A stretch of 64,000 nucleotides of DNA from Diaphorobacter limosus (GTDB taxonomy: Bacteria; Pseudomonadota; Gammaproteobacteria; Burkholderiales; Burkholderiaceae_C): NCBI RefSeq assembly GCF_033100095.1, contig NZ_CP136921.1, positions 1,582,501-1,646,500 on the forward strand. The letters are read 5' to 3'. Positions 33,432-41,334 of the stretch are shown piece after piece. The first letter of the stretch is position 1; the number at the start of each line of letters is the position of its first letter. The notes under the pieces were generated by a model. The model saw only the letters and a program-made list of their open reading frames with translations, did no database searches and was not told where the DNA came from. A program made the position numbers and the translations under genes.

Positions 33432-34331
33432 ATGCATACCACAACGCTCAAGCCCGCAGGGCGCAGCACGGCGCAGATGGCGCGCGACGTCATCTCGCTG
33501 TTCAAGCTGCGCATAGGCGTGCTGATCATGATTACCGCGCTCGTAGGCATGGCGGTGACGCCAGGGCCCGCGCCCAGCTTCGTGCAGGCGCTGGTGCTGG
33601 CCATCTCCGTGCTGATGGCGTCGGCCAGTGCAGGAGCGTTCAACCAGTATGTGGAGTTTGAGAGCGACCGGCTGATGCGGCGCACCAGTCGGCGCGCGTT
33701 CGCCACCGGGGCCCTGCCCCACCACCCCGCCTGGCTGGTCTTGATGGCCGTGCTGCTGGCGGTGGCGGTGGCATCGGCCTGGCTGGTGCTCAACGCCGTG
33801 GCGGCCCTGCATGTTTTTCTGGGCGCGTTTTTCTACGGGGTGGTCTACACCCTGTGGCTCAAGCGCCGCACCGCCATGAACATCGTCATCGGCGGTCTGG
33901 CCGGCAGCTTTGCCGTGCTGGCCGGCGCCGCCGCGGTCGATCCCGGCCTGGGCCCGCTGCCCTGGCTGCTGGCACTGGTGCTGTTCCTGTGGACGCCGCC
34001 GCATTTCTGGAGCCTGGCCATCGCCAACAGCGCTGACTATGCCCAGGCGGGCGTTCCCATGCTGCCGGTGGTCGTAGGGCCCGAGCGCGCCGCGCGCACC
34101 GTGCTCCTGAGTACCATCGCCCTGTTCCTTGCCTCGCTGGCACCCCTGGCCTTTGGCGCGGGATGGGTGTACGGCGCAGGGGCCCTCGTGGGCGGCCTGC
34201 ACTTCGTGCGCAAGTCCTGGCAGCTGGCACGCAAGCCTGAGCGCGCCACGGCCATGGGCTCGTTTTTTGCCTCTCTGGTTCAACTGAGCCTGCTGCTGGT
34301 TGCCGCCAGCATAGACGCGCTGATGCGCTGA
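33432..34331 (+). CDS. ctaB: Protoheme IX farnesyltransferase (heme O synthase)
   Basis: A 299-residue UbiA-family membrane enzyme that farnesylates heme b to heme o. The first Asp-rich motif is NQYVEFESDRLMRRTSRR and the second region YTLWLKRRTAMNIVIGG. Located directly after the subunit I gene, it suggests the enzyme uses heme o or a rather than only heme b. No heme A synthase (ctaA) is in the cluster. Confidence 0.93.
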   Translation: MHTTTLKPAGRSTAQMARDVISLFKLRIGVLIMITALVGMAVTPGPAPSFVQALVLAISVLMASASAGAFNQYVEFESDRLMRRTSRRAFATGALPHHPAWLVLMAVLLAVAVASAWLVLNAVAALHVFLGAFFYGVVYTLWLKRRTAMNIVIGGLAGSFAVLAGAAAVDPGLGPLPWLLALVLFLWTPPHFWSLAIANSADYAQAGVPMLPVVVGPERAARTVLLSTIALFLASLAPLAFGAGWVYGAGALVGGLHFVRKSWQLARKPERATAMGSFFASLVQLSLLLVAASIDALMR

Positions 34332-34347
34332 AACGGAAAGCCACGCC

Positions 34348-35205
34348 ATGGCCTGCCTGAGTTTGCTTCGCATACGCCACGCGCTTGCCACGTGCGCTGC
34401 GGGGCTGATGCTGGCGCTGCCGGCCATGGCCTCTTCCTCCAACACCACCGACCTGGGGCTGGATCGCGAAGCTGCGCTGCGCACCAGCCAGGCCGCCATT
34501 GGCCGCAAGGTCGGTGACCATATTCTGCTCAACCGCGAGGGCGTTCCTACCTCCCTCGCGTCCTACCGCGGCAAGCCGCTGCTGGTGAGTTTCATCTATA
34601 CCGGTTGCTTCCAGGTTTGCCCGACCACCACGCGCTCGCTGCAAGAAGCCGTGGAGGGCCTGCTCAAAAGCGTGGGGCCCAACCAGTTCAACGTGGTGAG
34701 CATAGGCTTCAACCAGCCGGCCGACTCGCCACAAGCCCTGAAGTCCTTTGCCACGCAATACGGCATCCGCCAGCCGAACTGGGAATTTTTAAGCCCGCCG
34801 GCAGCCCTCGTGCCCGATCTGGCGCGGGATTTCGGCTTTGTCTTTCAGGCCTCTCCGGCAGGCTTTGACCATGTGCTGCAGGTTTCCATCCTGGATGGCG
34901 AGGGGCGCATCGTGCGCCAGGTATATGGCGAGGGCGTCGTCCCATCCGAGCTGGGCGAGCCGCTGAAAATGCTGCTGGCGGGCCAGCCTGTCGAGTCCAA
35001 CGAACTGATCGAGCATCTGGTGGACAGGGTGCGCATCCTGTGCACGGTGTTCGATCCCAAGACCGGCACCTATAAGGTCGATTACACGCTTCCCATACAA
35101 ATTGCCGGCGGCGTGACGTTTTTCGTCCTGATGCTGATCTTTTTCATCAACGAATGGCGCAGCAGCCGCAAGATGGCTCGTAGCAAGGGGATGCGCAACG
35201 CCTGA
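34348..35205 (+). CDS. SCO1/SenC-family copper chaperone
   Basis: A 285-residue thioredoxin-fold protein for CuA (or CuB) assembly. Signal peptide, then the copper motif C88-x3-C92 (GCFQVCP) and the third ligand H176 (FDHVLQV). Unusually it also has a C-terminal membrane helix (about 246-266) with a basic tail. Position after subunits II, I and ctaB fits a dedicated role. The stop shares one base with the next start (TGATG). Confidence 0.9.
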   Translation: MACLSLLRIRHALATCAAGLMLALPAMASSSNTTDLGLDREAALRTSQAAIGRKVGDHILLNREGVPTSLASYRGKPLLVSFIYTGCFQVCPTTTRSLQEAVEGLLKSVGPNQFNVVSIGFNQPADSPQALKSFATQYGIRQPNWEFLSPPAALVPDLARDFGFVFQASPAGFDHVLQVSILDGEGRIVRQVYGEGVVPSELGEPLKMLLAGQPVESNELIEHLVDRVRILCTVFDPKTGTYKVDYTLPIQIAGGVTFFVLMLIFFINEWRSSRKMARSKGMRNA

Positions 35206-36803
35206 TGCGCAACGCCAGTCCCATGTCATTGCCAGGCTCCGCCCTGCCCGTCCAGGGCCCCGCCACAACCCCGCCCCCACTGCCCCGCCTTGCCAGCGCC
35301 TACCGCACGCTGGAACACGGCCTTGACATGGCGTTTGGCGCCGCAGCCAACCCGCTGAAACACCTGGGCGCGCTGGGTTTCATGCTGCTATGGCTGTTGG
35401 TGGCCAGCGGCAGCATTCTCTACATCGTGCTGGACACTTCTGCCGCCGGCGCCTATCAGTCCATCGCCGCGCTCGCCGATGTTCCATGGATGCTGGGCAC
35501 GGCCCTGCGCGGCGTGCACCGCTACGCAGCAGACGCCTTCGTCGTCGTCATGGGCATGCATATCCTGCGCGAGTGGCTGCTGGGGCGCTACCGGCATTGG
35601 CGCAGGGCAATCTGGTGGACGGGCGTGCCCCTGGTGGGCCTGGCCTTTGTCAGCGCCGTGGGTGGCTTTTGGCTCAACTGGGATCGCCTGGGCCAGTACT
35701 CGGTGGTGGCCACCGCCGATTGGCTCGATGCCCTGCCGATTCTGGGCGCCTCCCTGGCGCGCAACTTCCTGGGTGACGTGAGCCTCAGCGACCGGCTATT
35801 CACCCTGTTCATCTTCATCCACATCGGCATGCCGCTGCTGATGGTGTTCGGCCTGTGGTTTCACATACAGCGCATCGCGCTGGCCAAGGTATTTCCACCA
35901 CGCCCGCTGGCCTGGGGCACCTTCCTGACACTGCTGCTGCTCGCCCTGCTGCTACCCGTTCACAGCCAGGGCCCGGCAGACCTGCGCAGCCAGCCCACGG
36001 CCCTGGCGCTGGATTGGTGGCTGCTGTTCATACACCCGCTGGTTGATGCCACCTCGCCGACCACCGTCTGGGTGTTGCTGGGCCTGGCCTTTGCACTGCT
36101 GGCGCTGCCGCCGCTGTGGCCTGGCCGTGCGCGCGAGGCCGTGGCCGTGGTCTATCCCGAACATTGCAGCGGCTGCTCGCGTTGCTTTGACGACTGCCCC
36201 TACTCCGCCATCACCATGGTGCCGCATCCGAACGCCAAGCCGGGCATGCGCCTGGCACAGGTGAACAGCGACCTGTGCGCCAGCTGCGGCATCTGCGCCG
36301 GCTCCTGCCCATCATCCACACCGTTTCGCAGCGCCGAGCAATTGGTGACGGGCATAGACATGCCGCAATGGCCGGTCAACGATCTGCGCACGCAGCTGAT
36401 CCAGAGCCTGCATGCCATGCCTGGCCCCGAGCGCTTCGTGGTCTTTGGCTGCGCCCAGGGCATACACTCGCAACTGCAAGCGCCCGATGTGCTGCATTTC
36501 AAGCTGGTATGCGCGGGCGCCCTGCCACCCTCATTTGTCGAATACGCCCTGCGCCACGGCGCCGATGGCGTGCTGATCAACGGCTGTCGTGAAGGCGGCT
36601 GCGAATACCGCCTGGGGCAACGCTGGACGGCGCAGCGCCTGACAGGCGAGAGAGAACCCCATCTGCGCCGTTCGGTACCCCAGGATCGCTGGCAGGTCGC
36701 CTGGACCGATAGCGGCGATGAACACAGGCTGGCGGCCGCGCTGGACGACATGCGCCAGCGCAGCCGCACGGCAACGCAATCTGTTTCTGAGGAGAGTCAT
36801 TGA
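35205..36803 (+). CDS. Diheme cytochrome b fused to 2[4Fe-4S] ferredoxin and MvhD-like domain
   Basis: A 532-residue fusion. Residues about 35-255 are a cytochrome b N-terminal domain with two bis-His pairs, H105/H119 and H206/H220. Residues about 316-370 hold two [4Fe-4S] motifs (C321, C324, C327, C331; C358, C361, C364, C368). Residues about 405-475 resemble MvhD, the [2Fe-2S] electron-transfer subunit of methanogen hydrogenase/heterodisulfide reductase, with C416, C436, C461 and C466 (ADGVLINGCREGGC). It could link a cytosolic ferredoxin- or flavoprotein-type donor to membrane hemes. No hydrogenase or Hdr genes are nearby. Translationally coupled on both sides. Confidence 0.85.
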   Translation: MRNASPMSLPGSALPVQGPATTPPPLPRLASAYRTLEHGLDMAFGAAANPLKHLGALGFMLLWLLVASGSILYIVLDTSAAGAYQSIAALADVPWMLGTALRGVHRYAADAFVVVMGMHILREWLLGRYRHWRRAIWWTGVPLVGLAFVSAVGGFWLNWDRLGQYSVVATADWLDALPILGASLARNFLGDVSLSDRLFTLFIFIHIGMPLLMVFGLWFHIQRIALAKVFPPRPLAWGTFLTLLLLALLLPVHSQGPADLRSQPTALALDWWLLFIHPLVDATSPTTVWVLLGLAFALLALPPLWPGRAREAVAVVYPEHCSGCSRCFDDCPYSAITMVPHPNAKPGMRLAQVNSDLCASCGICAGSCPSSTPFRSAEQLVTGIDMPQWPVNDLRTQLIQSLHAMPGPERFVVFGCAQGIHSQLQAPDVLHFKLVCAGALPPSFVEYALRHGADGVLINGCREGGCEYRLGQRWTAQRLTGEREPHLRRSVPQDRWQVAWTDSGDEHRLAAALDDMRQRSRTATQSVSEESH

Positions 36804-37306
36804 TGAAACGCGCACTCAACTGGACTGGCCAGGCGCTCTTGTACGGCGGCTTTGCCGTCGCGCTGGGCGTGTTTTCACGCTGGCCGGTATACCACCCACT
36901 GCCCGAGGACATGGCGCAGATCAAGGTCAGCTTCATCCACCACGGAGCGCGCGTGGCCGAGTGCCGCCCCTACACGGCCGAGGAGCAGGCCAAGATGCCG
37001 CCGAACATGCGCAAGGCGGAGAAGTGCGAACGGGAGCGCTCGCCCGTGTCGATTGAAGTGGACATCGACGGCAAGACCGTGCTGGCGCACACCTCGCCAC
37101 CCTCGGGCCTGTCGCGCGATGGCGCCTCCACGCTGTACCAGCGCCTGAACGTGAGCGCTGGCCAACACCAGATCGCCGTGCGTTTCAAGGACAACCAGAA
37201 GTCGGAGCAGTTCACCTCGCAGATTGACGAGACCGTCACCCTCAAGCCGGCACAGGTGCTGGTGATTGACTACAGCACCGACAAGGGAGGCATTGTCTTG
37301 CAATGA
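36803..37306 (+). CDS. Orphan membrane-anchored periplasmic protein of the cluster
   Basis: A 167-residue protein with one N-terminal helix (about 8-26) and a beta-rich periplasmic domain (AGQHQIAVRFKDN, PAQVLVIDYSTD). Two cysteines (AECRPY, EKCERE) could form a disulfide. No cofactor motif is seen and I do not recognise the family. The ATG at 36803 shares a base with the previous stop, and its stop overlaps the next start (ATGA), so it is made in step with the second heme-copper subunit and is probably a structural subunit. Confidence 0.75.
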   Translation: MKRALNWTGQALLYGGFAVALGVFSRWPVYHPLPEDMAQIKVSFIHHGARVAECRPYTAEEQAKMPPNMRKAEKCERERSPVSIEVDIDGKTVLAHTSPPSGLSRDGASTLYQRLNVSAGQHQIAVRFKDNQKSEQFTSQIDETVTLKPAQVLVIDYSTDKGGIVLQ

Positions 37307-38742
37307 GCTCCCACGCCTCGCCCTATCCCGACCGGCCTGCAACATCCCCTGTTGCCGAGCCGGCAGCCGCGCAAGCGCGCGCCAACTATGAGCTCAGCCT
37401 GCCCAACGATGCCCGCCTGCCGCTGGCACGCGGGTGGTTGTGGCTGGGGCTGGCGGCGCTGATCGGCTCGGGCCTGTTTTCCATCCTCCTGGTCGCCTCA
37501 CGCACGCCCTATGTGAACCAGTGGCTGCCTTCGGGCAACTTCTTCCATATTGCCCTGGTGCTGCATGTGGATCTGTCGGTGCTGGTTTGGTTTGTCGCAA
37601 TGGCCGGTCTGCTATGGAGCCTGTACGGCCGGCCACGTGCGGCTGGGCTGGGCTGGCTGGCGCTGTGGGTGACGGGGGGCGGCACCCTGGCCATGGCGCT
37701 GGCGCCGTTCCTGAACCCGGGCGAGCCCATCATGGCCAACTACATCCCGGTGCTCGAATCCCCGCTGTTTCTCTCCGGGCTGGTGGTGTTTGGCCTGGGC
37801 GCCACGCTGCTGGTGCTGCGCAGCCTGCTGACCACCCCGCGCATCGGGCAGCAACTTGACGGGCAAGGTGCGCTGGGCTTTGGCCTGAACGCGGCCGGCG
37901 TGGCCACCGCCGTGGCCCTGCTGTGCTTTGCCTGGTCGTGGATCGTGTTGCCCACCAGCCTGCACGGCAAGGCGTATTACGAAATCCTGTTCTGGGGCGG
38001 CGGCCATGCGCTGCAGTTCACCTGGACATTGCTGATGCTCGTCGCCTGGCTGTGGCTGGCGAACGCCTGCGGCGCGCGCATCGTGCTCAGTCCACGCATC
38101 ACCGTGCTATTGCTGCTGCTGGCCCTGGCGGGTGTTTTCGTCACCCCCGTGGCCTATCTGGCACATGACGTGACCTCGGTGGAGCACCGCAACCTGCTGA
38201 CCTGGGCCATGCGCCTGGGCGGCGGCCCGGCCATCGTGCCGGTGGCCCTGGCGGCCGTGCTGGGCGTGCTGACTGTGCGCCTGTCAAACGATGCCGCGCT
38301 GCGCCCGCTGCGCGCGGCCCTGCTGTCCTCGGTGCTGCTGTTTGCCGCCGGCGGCGTGATCGGCGTCTTCATCCACGGCAGCAATGTGCGCATTCCGGCG
38401 CACTACCACGGCAGCATCGTCGGCGTGACGCTGGCCCTGATGGGCGCGGTCTACCGCATCCTTCCGGCCCTGGGCTACCAGGCCCCGCAGGGGCGCATGG
38501 CGACCTTGCAGCCCTGGCTGTATGGCATGGGCCAGCTCATGCACATCATCGGTCTGGTCTGGTCTGGCGGCTATGGCGTGCAGCGCAAGGTGGCCGGCAC
38601 CGATCAGGTGCTGCGCAGCACGGCCGAAGTTGCCGGCATGGGCCTGATGGGCCTGGGCGGGCTGATCGCCATCATTGGCGGGCTGCTGTTTGTCGTCGTC
38701 GTGCTGCGCGCCATGCGCCAGCCGCAAGCCGTGTCCCATTGA
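37303..38742 (+). CDS. Second heme-copper superfamily subunit I, gNOR-like with His-Asp at CuB
   Basis: A 479-residue polytopic protein with about 12 helices. Heme ligands are H88 in helix II and H367/H369 (IPAHYHGS) in helix X. At the copper site, H235 in helix VI is kept, but the helix VII pair is H288-D289 (LAHDV) instead of His-His, and the position of the cross-linked Tyr is F239. Replacement of a CuB His by Asp is the feature described for the proposed gNOR family. Loss of the Tyr argues against oxygen reduction. No CuA or cytochrome c partner follows; instead the flanking cytochromes b are the likely electron donors. Confidence 0.75.
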   Translation: MSSHASPYPDRPATSPVAEPAAAQARANYELSLPNDARLPLARGWLWLGLAALIGSGLFSILLVASRTPYVNQWLPSGNFFHIALVLHVDLSVLVWFVAMAGLLWSLYGRPRAAGLGWLALWVTGGGTLAMALAPFLNPGEPIMANYIPVLESPLFLSGLVVFGLGATLLVLRSLLTTPRIGQQLDGQGALGFGLNAAGVATAVALLCFAWSWIVLPTSLHGKAYYEILFWGGGHALQFTWTLLMLVAWLWLANACGARIVLSPRITVLLLLLALAGVFVTPVAYLAHDVTSVEHRNLLTWAMRLGGGPAIVPVALAAVLGVLTVRLSNDAALRPLRAALLSSVLLFAAGGVIGVFIHGSNVRIPAHYHGSIVGVTLALMGAVYRILPALGYQAPQGRMATLQPWLYGMGQLMHIIGLVWSGGYGVQRKVAGTDQVLRSTAEVAGMGLMGLGGLIAIIGGLLFVVVVLRAMRQPQAVSH

Positions 38743-38754
38743 AGAAAGCAAGCC

Positions 38755-40701
38755 ATGATCAAAAAATTCCAAGACCTGCTGCAGTGGCTGTTTCTGCGCA
38801 TGGAGGGTCTGTTCAATGCCGCCTTTGGCGACCGCATCAACCCCTTCTACCACCTGGGCGCCATCACCTTCTACCTTTTCTGGATTGTCGGTGCCAGCGG
38901 CCTGTACCTCTATATCTTCTTTGAAACCGGGGTGGACGAGGCCTATTCCTCGGTGATAGCGCTCACCACCAAGCAGTGGTGGCTGGGCGGCATCATGCGC
39001 AGCGTGCACCGTTACGCATCCGACGCCATGGTGCTGACCATGATGCTGCACATGCTGCGCTACTTCGCCTTCAACCTCTACCACGGCTTTCGCTGGTTCT
39101 CGTGGGTCACCGGGGTGATGCTGATCTGGATGGTCTACGCCTCGGGCATCAACGGCTACATGCTGCCCTGGGATCAGCTGGCGCAGTACATCACCGTCAC
39201 CAGCTTCGAATGGCTGGACTGGCTGCCCATCTTCAACGGCAGCCTGATGCGCAACTTCCTGTATTCAGACCATGTGGGTGCGCGCTTCTTCACGCTGCTG
39301 TCCTTCATGCACCTGGGCATTCCGCTGGTGTTGCTGATGGTGATGTGGATCCACGTACAGCGCGTGCCCAAGGCGCGCACCACGCCCCCGGGCCCCATCG
39401 TCTACGGGCTGCTGGCCACCTTGCTGGTGCTCTCGCTGATCGCACCCGTGCACAGCCAGGGCGGGCAGACGGATCTGGCGCAGGCCGCCACGGGCCTGCA
39501 GCTTGACTGGTTCTACATGGCGGTGTTCCCGCTGCTAACCGAATGGCCGCTGGGTCGCGTCTGGGCCCTGGTGATCGGCGTCTCGGTCGTGGTGTCGCTG
39601 CTGCCCTGGTGGCCGCCGCAGTTCAAGCGTGGCGACAAGCGCCTGCATCGGGTACAGATCCACGGCGAACAAGGCGCGTTGAGCACCATCACCGTACGCA
39701 CCGATGAGACCATTCTGGACGCCGGCCTGCGCCAGGGCCTGGCCCTGCCCTATGAATGCCGCAACGGTGGCTGCGGCCTGTGTGTTTGCTCCATCGAGCA
39801 GGGCCAGTACGAGCACCGCCCCTACCAGAAGACGGCCCTGCCCGACGCCGACAAGGAACGCGGCAAGGCGCTGATGTGCTGCGCCGTGCCGCACGAAGAC
39901 ATGGCCATCGACGTGGCCGGCTTCACCGGCGCCACCGCCGAGGCGATGGAAACCTTTCATGCCAGCGTGGCACAGATGGAGCGCCTGTCGCCCGACGTGA
40001 TGCGCGTCATGCTGCAACTGCCGGCGGGCCAGCGCCTGCTGTTCGCCGCCGGCCAGTACATCAACATCCTGCTGGACGATGGCCAGCGCCGCGCGTTCTC
40101 GTTTGCCAACCGGCCAGGGGCCAGCGACCAGATCGAGCTGCATGTGCGCCTGGTGCCCGGCGGACGCTGGACCACGCATGTGTTCGATGGCATGAAGCCG
40201 GGCGACAACGTGCGCTTTGAAGGCCCGCTGGGCCAGTTCACCCTGCGCGAGAGCCAGCACCCCATTCTGTTCATCGCCGGTGCCACGGGCTTTGCGCCCA
40301 TCAAGAGCATCGTCGAGGACGCCTTTGCGCGTGGCGTGCAGCGCCCGATGCGCCTGTACTGGGGCGTGCGCCAGCCGCAGGACTTGTACATGCTGCAGCA
40401 GGCCGAGCAGTGGCAACGCGAGCACGACAACTTCACGGTGGTGCCGGTGGTGTCGGAGCCCACGCCCGAGGACGGCTGGAGCGGGCGCACTGGCCTGGTG
40501 CACGAGGCCATGCTGGCGGACTTCCCCAGCCTGAGCGGCAACGAGGTCTATCTGTGCGGCTCGGTGCGCATGGTGGAGACGGCGGTGCCGGCCTTCATCG
40601 CCCATGGCCTCGATGAGAGCTTCTGCTTCTCCGACGCCTTCGTGATGGCCGCGCCCGCACCGGAGCAGCAGCCACCCGGGGCAGCCGCCGCTACGGCTTG
40701 A
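38755..40701 (+). CDS. Diheme cytochrome b fused to [2Fe-2S] ferredoxin and FAD/NAD(P) reductase
   Basis: A 648-residue fusion. Residues about 30-240 are a cytochrome b N-terminal domain with bis-His pairs H85/H99 and H186/H200. After a further hydrophobic segment comes a plant-type [2Fe-2S] domain (about 297-385; C335, C340, C343 and C375 or C376). Residues about 400-635 form a ferredoxin reductase module with the FAD motif R446-A-F-S and the nucleotide loop GATGFAP at 509-515. It should move electrons from NAD(P)H through FAD and Fe-S to membrane hemes. Last gene of the cluster, 12 bp after the gNOR-like gene; its end overlaps convergent lolA by 11 bp. Confidence 0.88.
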   Translation: MIKKFQDLLQWLFLRMEGLFNAAFGDRINPFYHLGAITFYLFWIVGASGLYLYIFFETGVDEAYSSVIALTTKQWWLGGIMRSVHRYASDAMVLTMMLHMLRYFAFNLYHGFRWFSWVTGVMLIWMVYASGINGYMLPWDQLAQYITVTSFEWLDWLPIFNGSLMRNFLYSDHVGARFFTLLSFMHLGIPLVLLMVMWIHVQRVPKARTTPPGPIVYGLLATLLVLSLIAPVHSQGGQTDLAQAATGLQLDWFYMAVFPLLTEWPLGRVWALVIGVSVVVSLLPWWPPQFKRGDKRLHRVQIHGEQGALSTITVRTDETILDAGLRQGLALPYECRNGGCGLCVCSIEQGQYEHRPYQKTALPDADKERGKALMCCAVPHEDMAIDVAGFTGATAEAMETFHASVAQMERLSPDVMRVMLQLPAGQRLLFAAGQYINILLDDGQRRAFSFANRPGASDQIELHVRLVPGGRWTTHVFDGMKPGDNVRFEGPLGQFTLRESQHPILFIAGATGFAPIKSIVEDAFARGVQRPMRLYWGVRQPQDLYMLQQAEQWQREHDNFTVVPVVSEPTPEDGWSGRTGLVHEAMLADFPSLSGNEVYLCGSVRMVETAVPAFIAHGLDESFCFSDAFVMAAPAPEQQPPGAAAATA

Positions 40702-41323
40702 GCAGATCCGCCCCCGCGGGCGGCTTGAACTGGAAGCTGCCCGCGGGCAGCGCCGGGTTGAGCTGCATGCCCGTGAAGCGGATCTGCGAACGCTGGCCAA
40801 AGCTGTCCAGAATGTCCAGTGCGGCCAGCTTGTCGCCCTCGAAGCCCACGCGCACGCTCTTGAGCTGGCCGTCCCTGGCCTTTGGCGTGGCCTGCACCCA
40901 CTGCAGGCCATCCTGCTCGGGCGCGGCCTCGAGCGCATAGTCGGCACGCAGCGCCGCCATGTCCGGAGCCGACGCCAGCAGCGCCGCGGGCGTGCTGCCC
41001 AGGGCCTGTGCCTGGGCGCGCTGCGTGACCTGGTTCAGGTCCACGTCGTAGAGCCACAGCGTCTGGCCATCGGCGACTATGGTCTGCTCGAAGGGCTTCT
41101 GGTAGACGAACTTGAAGCGCCCCGGGCGCTGGAACGCAAAGCTGCCGCTCGATTGCTTGGGCCGCTGTGCCTGGCCATCCTTCGGGGGCGCCGTCACGAT
41201 CTGAGTGAAGTCGGCCCGGCCGCTGTGCGCGGTTTTCATGAAGTTTTCAAGACTTTTTAGGCCGTCAGCGCTTGCCCATTGTGCGCTAGCAGCTATCAAA
41301 ATTGCAGCAACCGCTTTCTTCAC
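40691..41323 (-). CDS. lolA: Outer membrane lipoprotein carrier protein LolA
   Basis: A 210-residue periplasmic chaperone that carries lipoproteins from LolCDE to LolB. The signal peptide (1-19) is followed by the typical GRADFTQIV and FAFQRPGRFKFVYQKPFEQ. The start is a GTG at 41323 with AGGAGGT 7 bp before it. Most of the signal peptide is encoded by a dispersed-repeat copy. It follows ftsK by 11 bp, the usual ftsK-lolA order. Confidence 0.94.
   Translation of the reverse strand: MKKAVAAILIAASAQWASADGLKSLENFMKTAHSGRADFTQIVTAPPKDGQAQRPKQSSGSFAFQRPGRFKFVYQKPFEQTIVADGQTLWLYDVDLNQVTQRAQAQALGSTPAALLASAPDMAALRADYALEAAPEQDGLQWVQATPKARDGQLKSVRVGFEGDKLAALDILDSFGQRSQIRFTGMQLNPALPAGSFQFKPPAGADLLKP
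41249..41306 (-). repeat. Dispersed AT-rich repeat, copy encoding the LolA signal peptide
   Basis: A full-looking copy: TTTTGATAGCTGCTAGCGC, short spacer, AAGCGCTGACGGC, then an AT-rich tail on the minus strand. Read in frame through the signal peptide and cleavage site. Confidence 0.7.
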
Positions 41324-41334
41324 AACCCCACCTC

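Noticed and set aside
35205..36803. Hydrogenase or heterodisulfide reductase operon suggested by the MvhD-like domain
   Set aside because: No NiFe subunits, HdrABC or maturation genes are present; the neighbours are heme-copper proteins.
35205..40701. bc1/b6f-type complex suggested by the cytochrome b domains
   Set aside because: No Rieske protein or cytochrome c1/f gene is present and both cytochromes b are fused to soluble redox domains.
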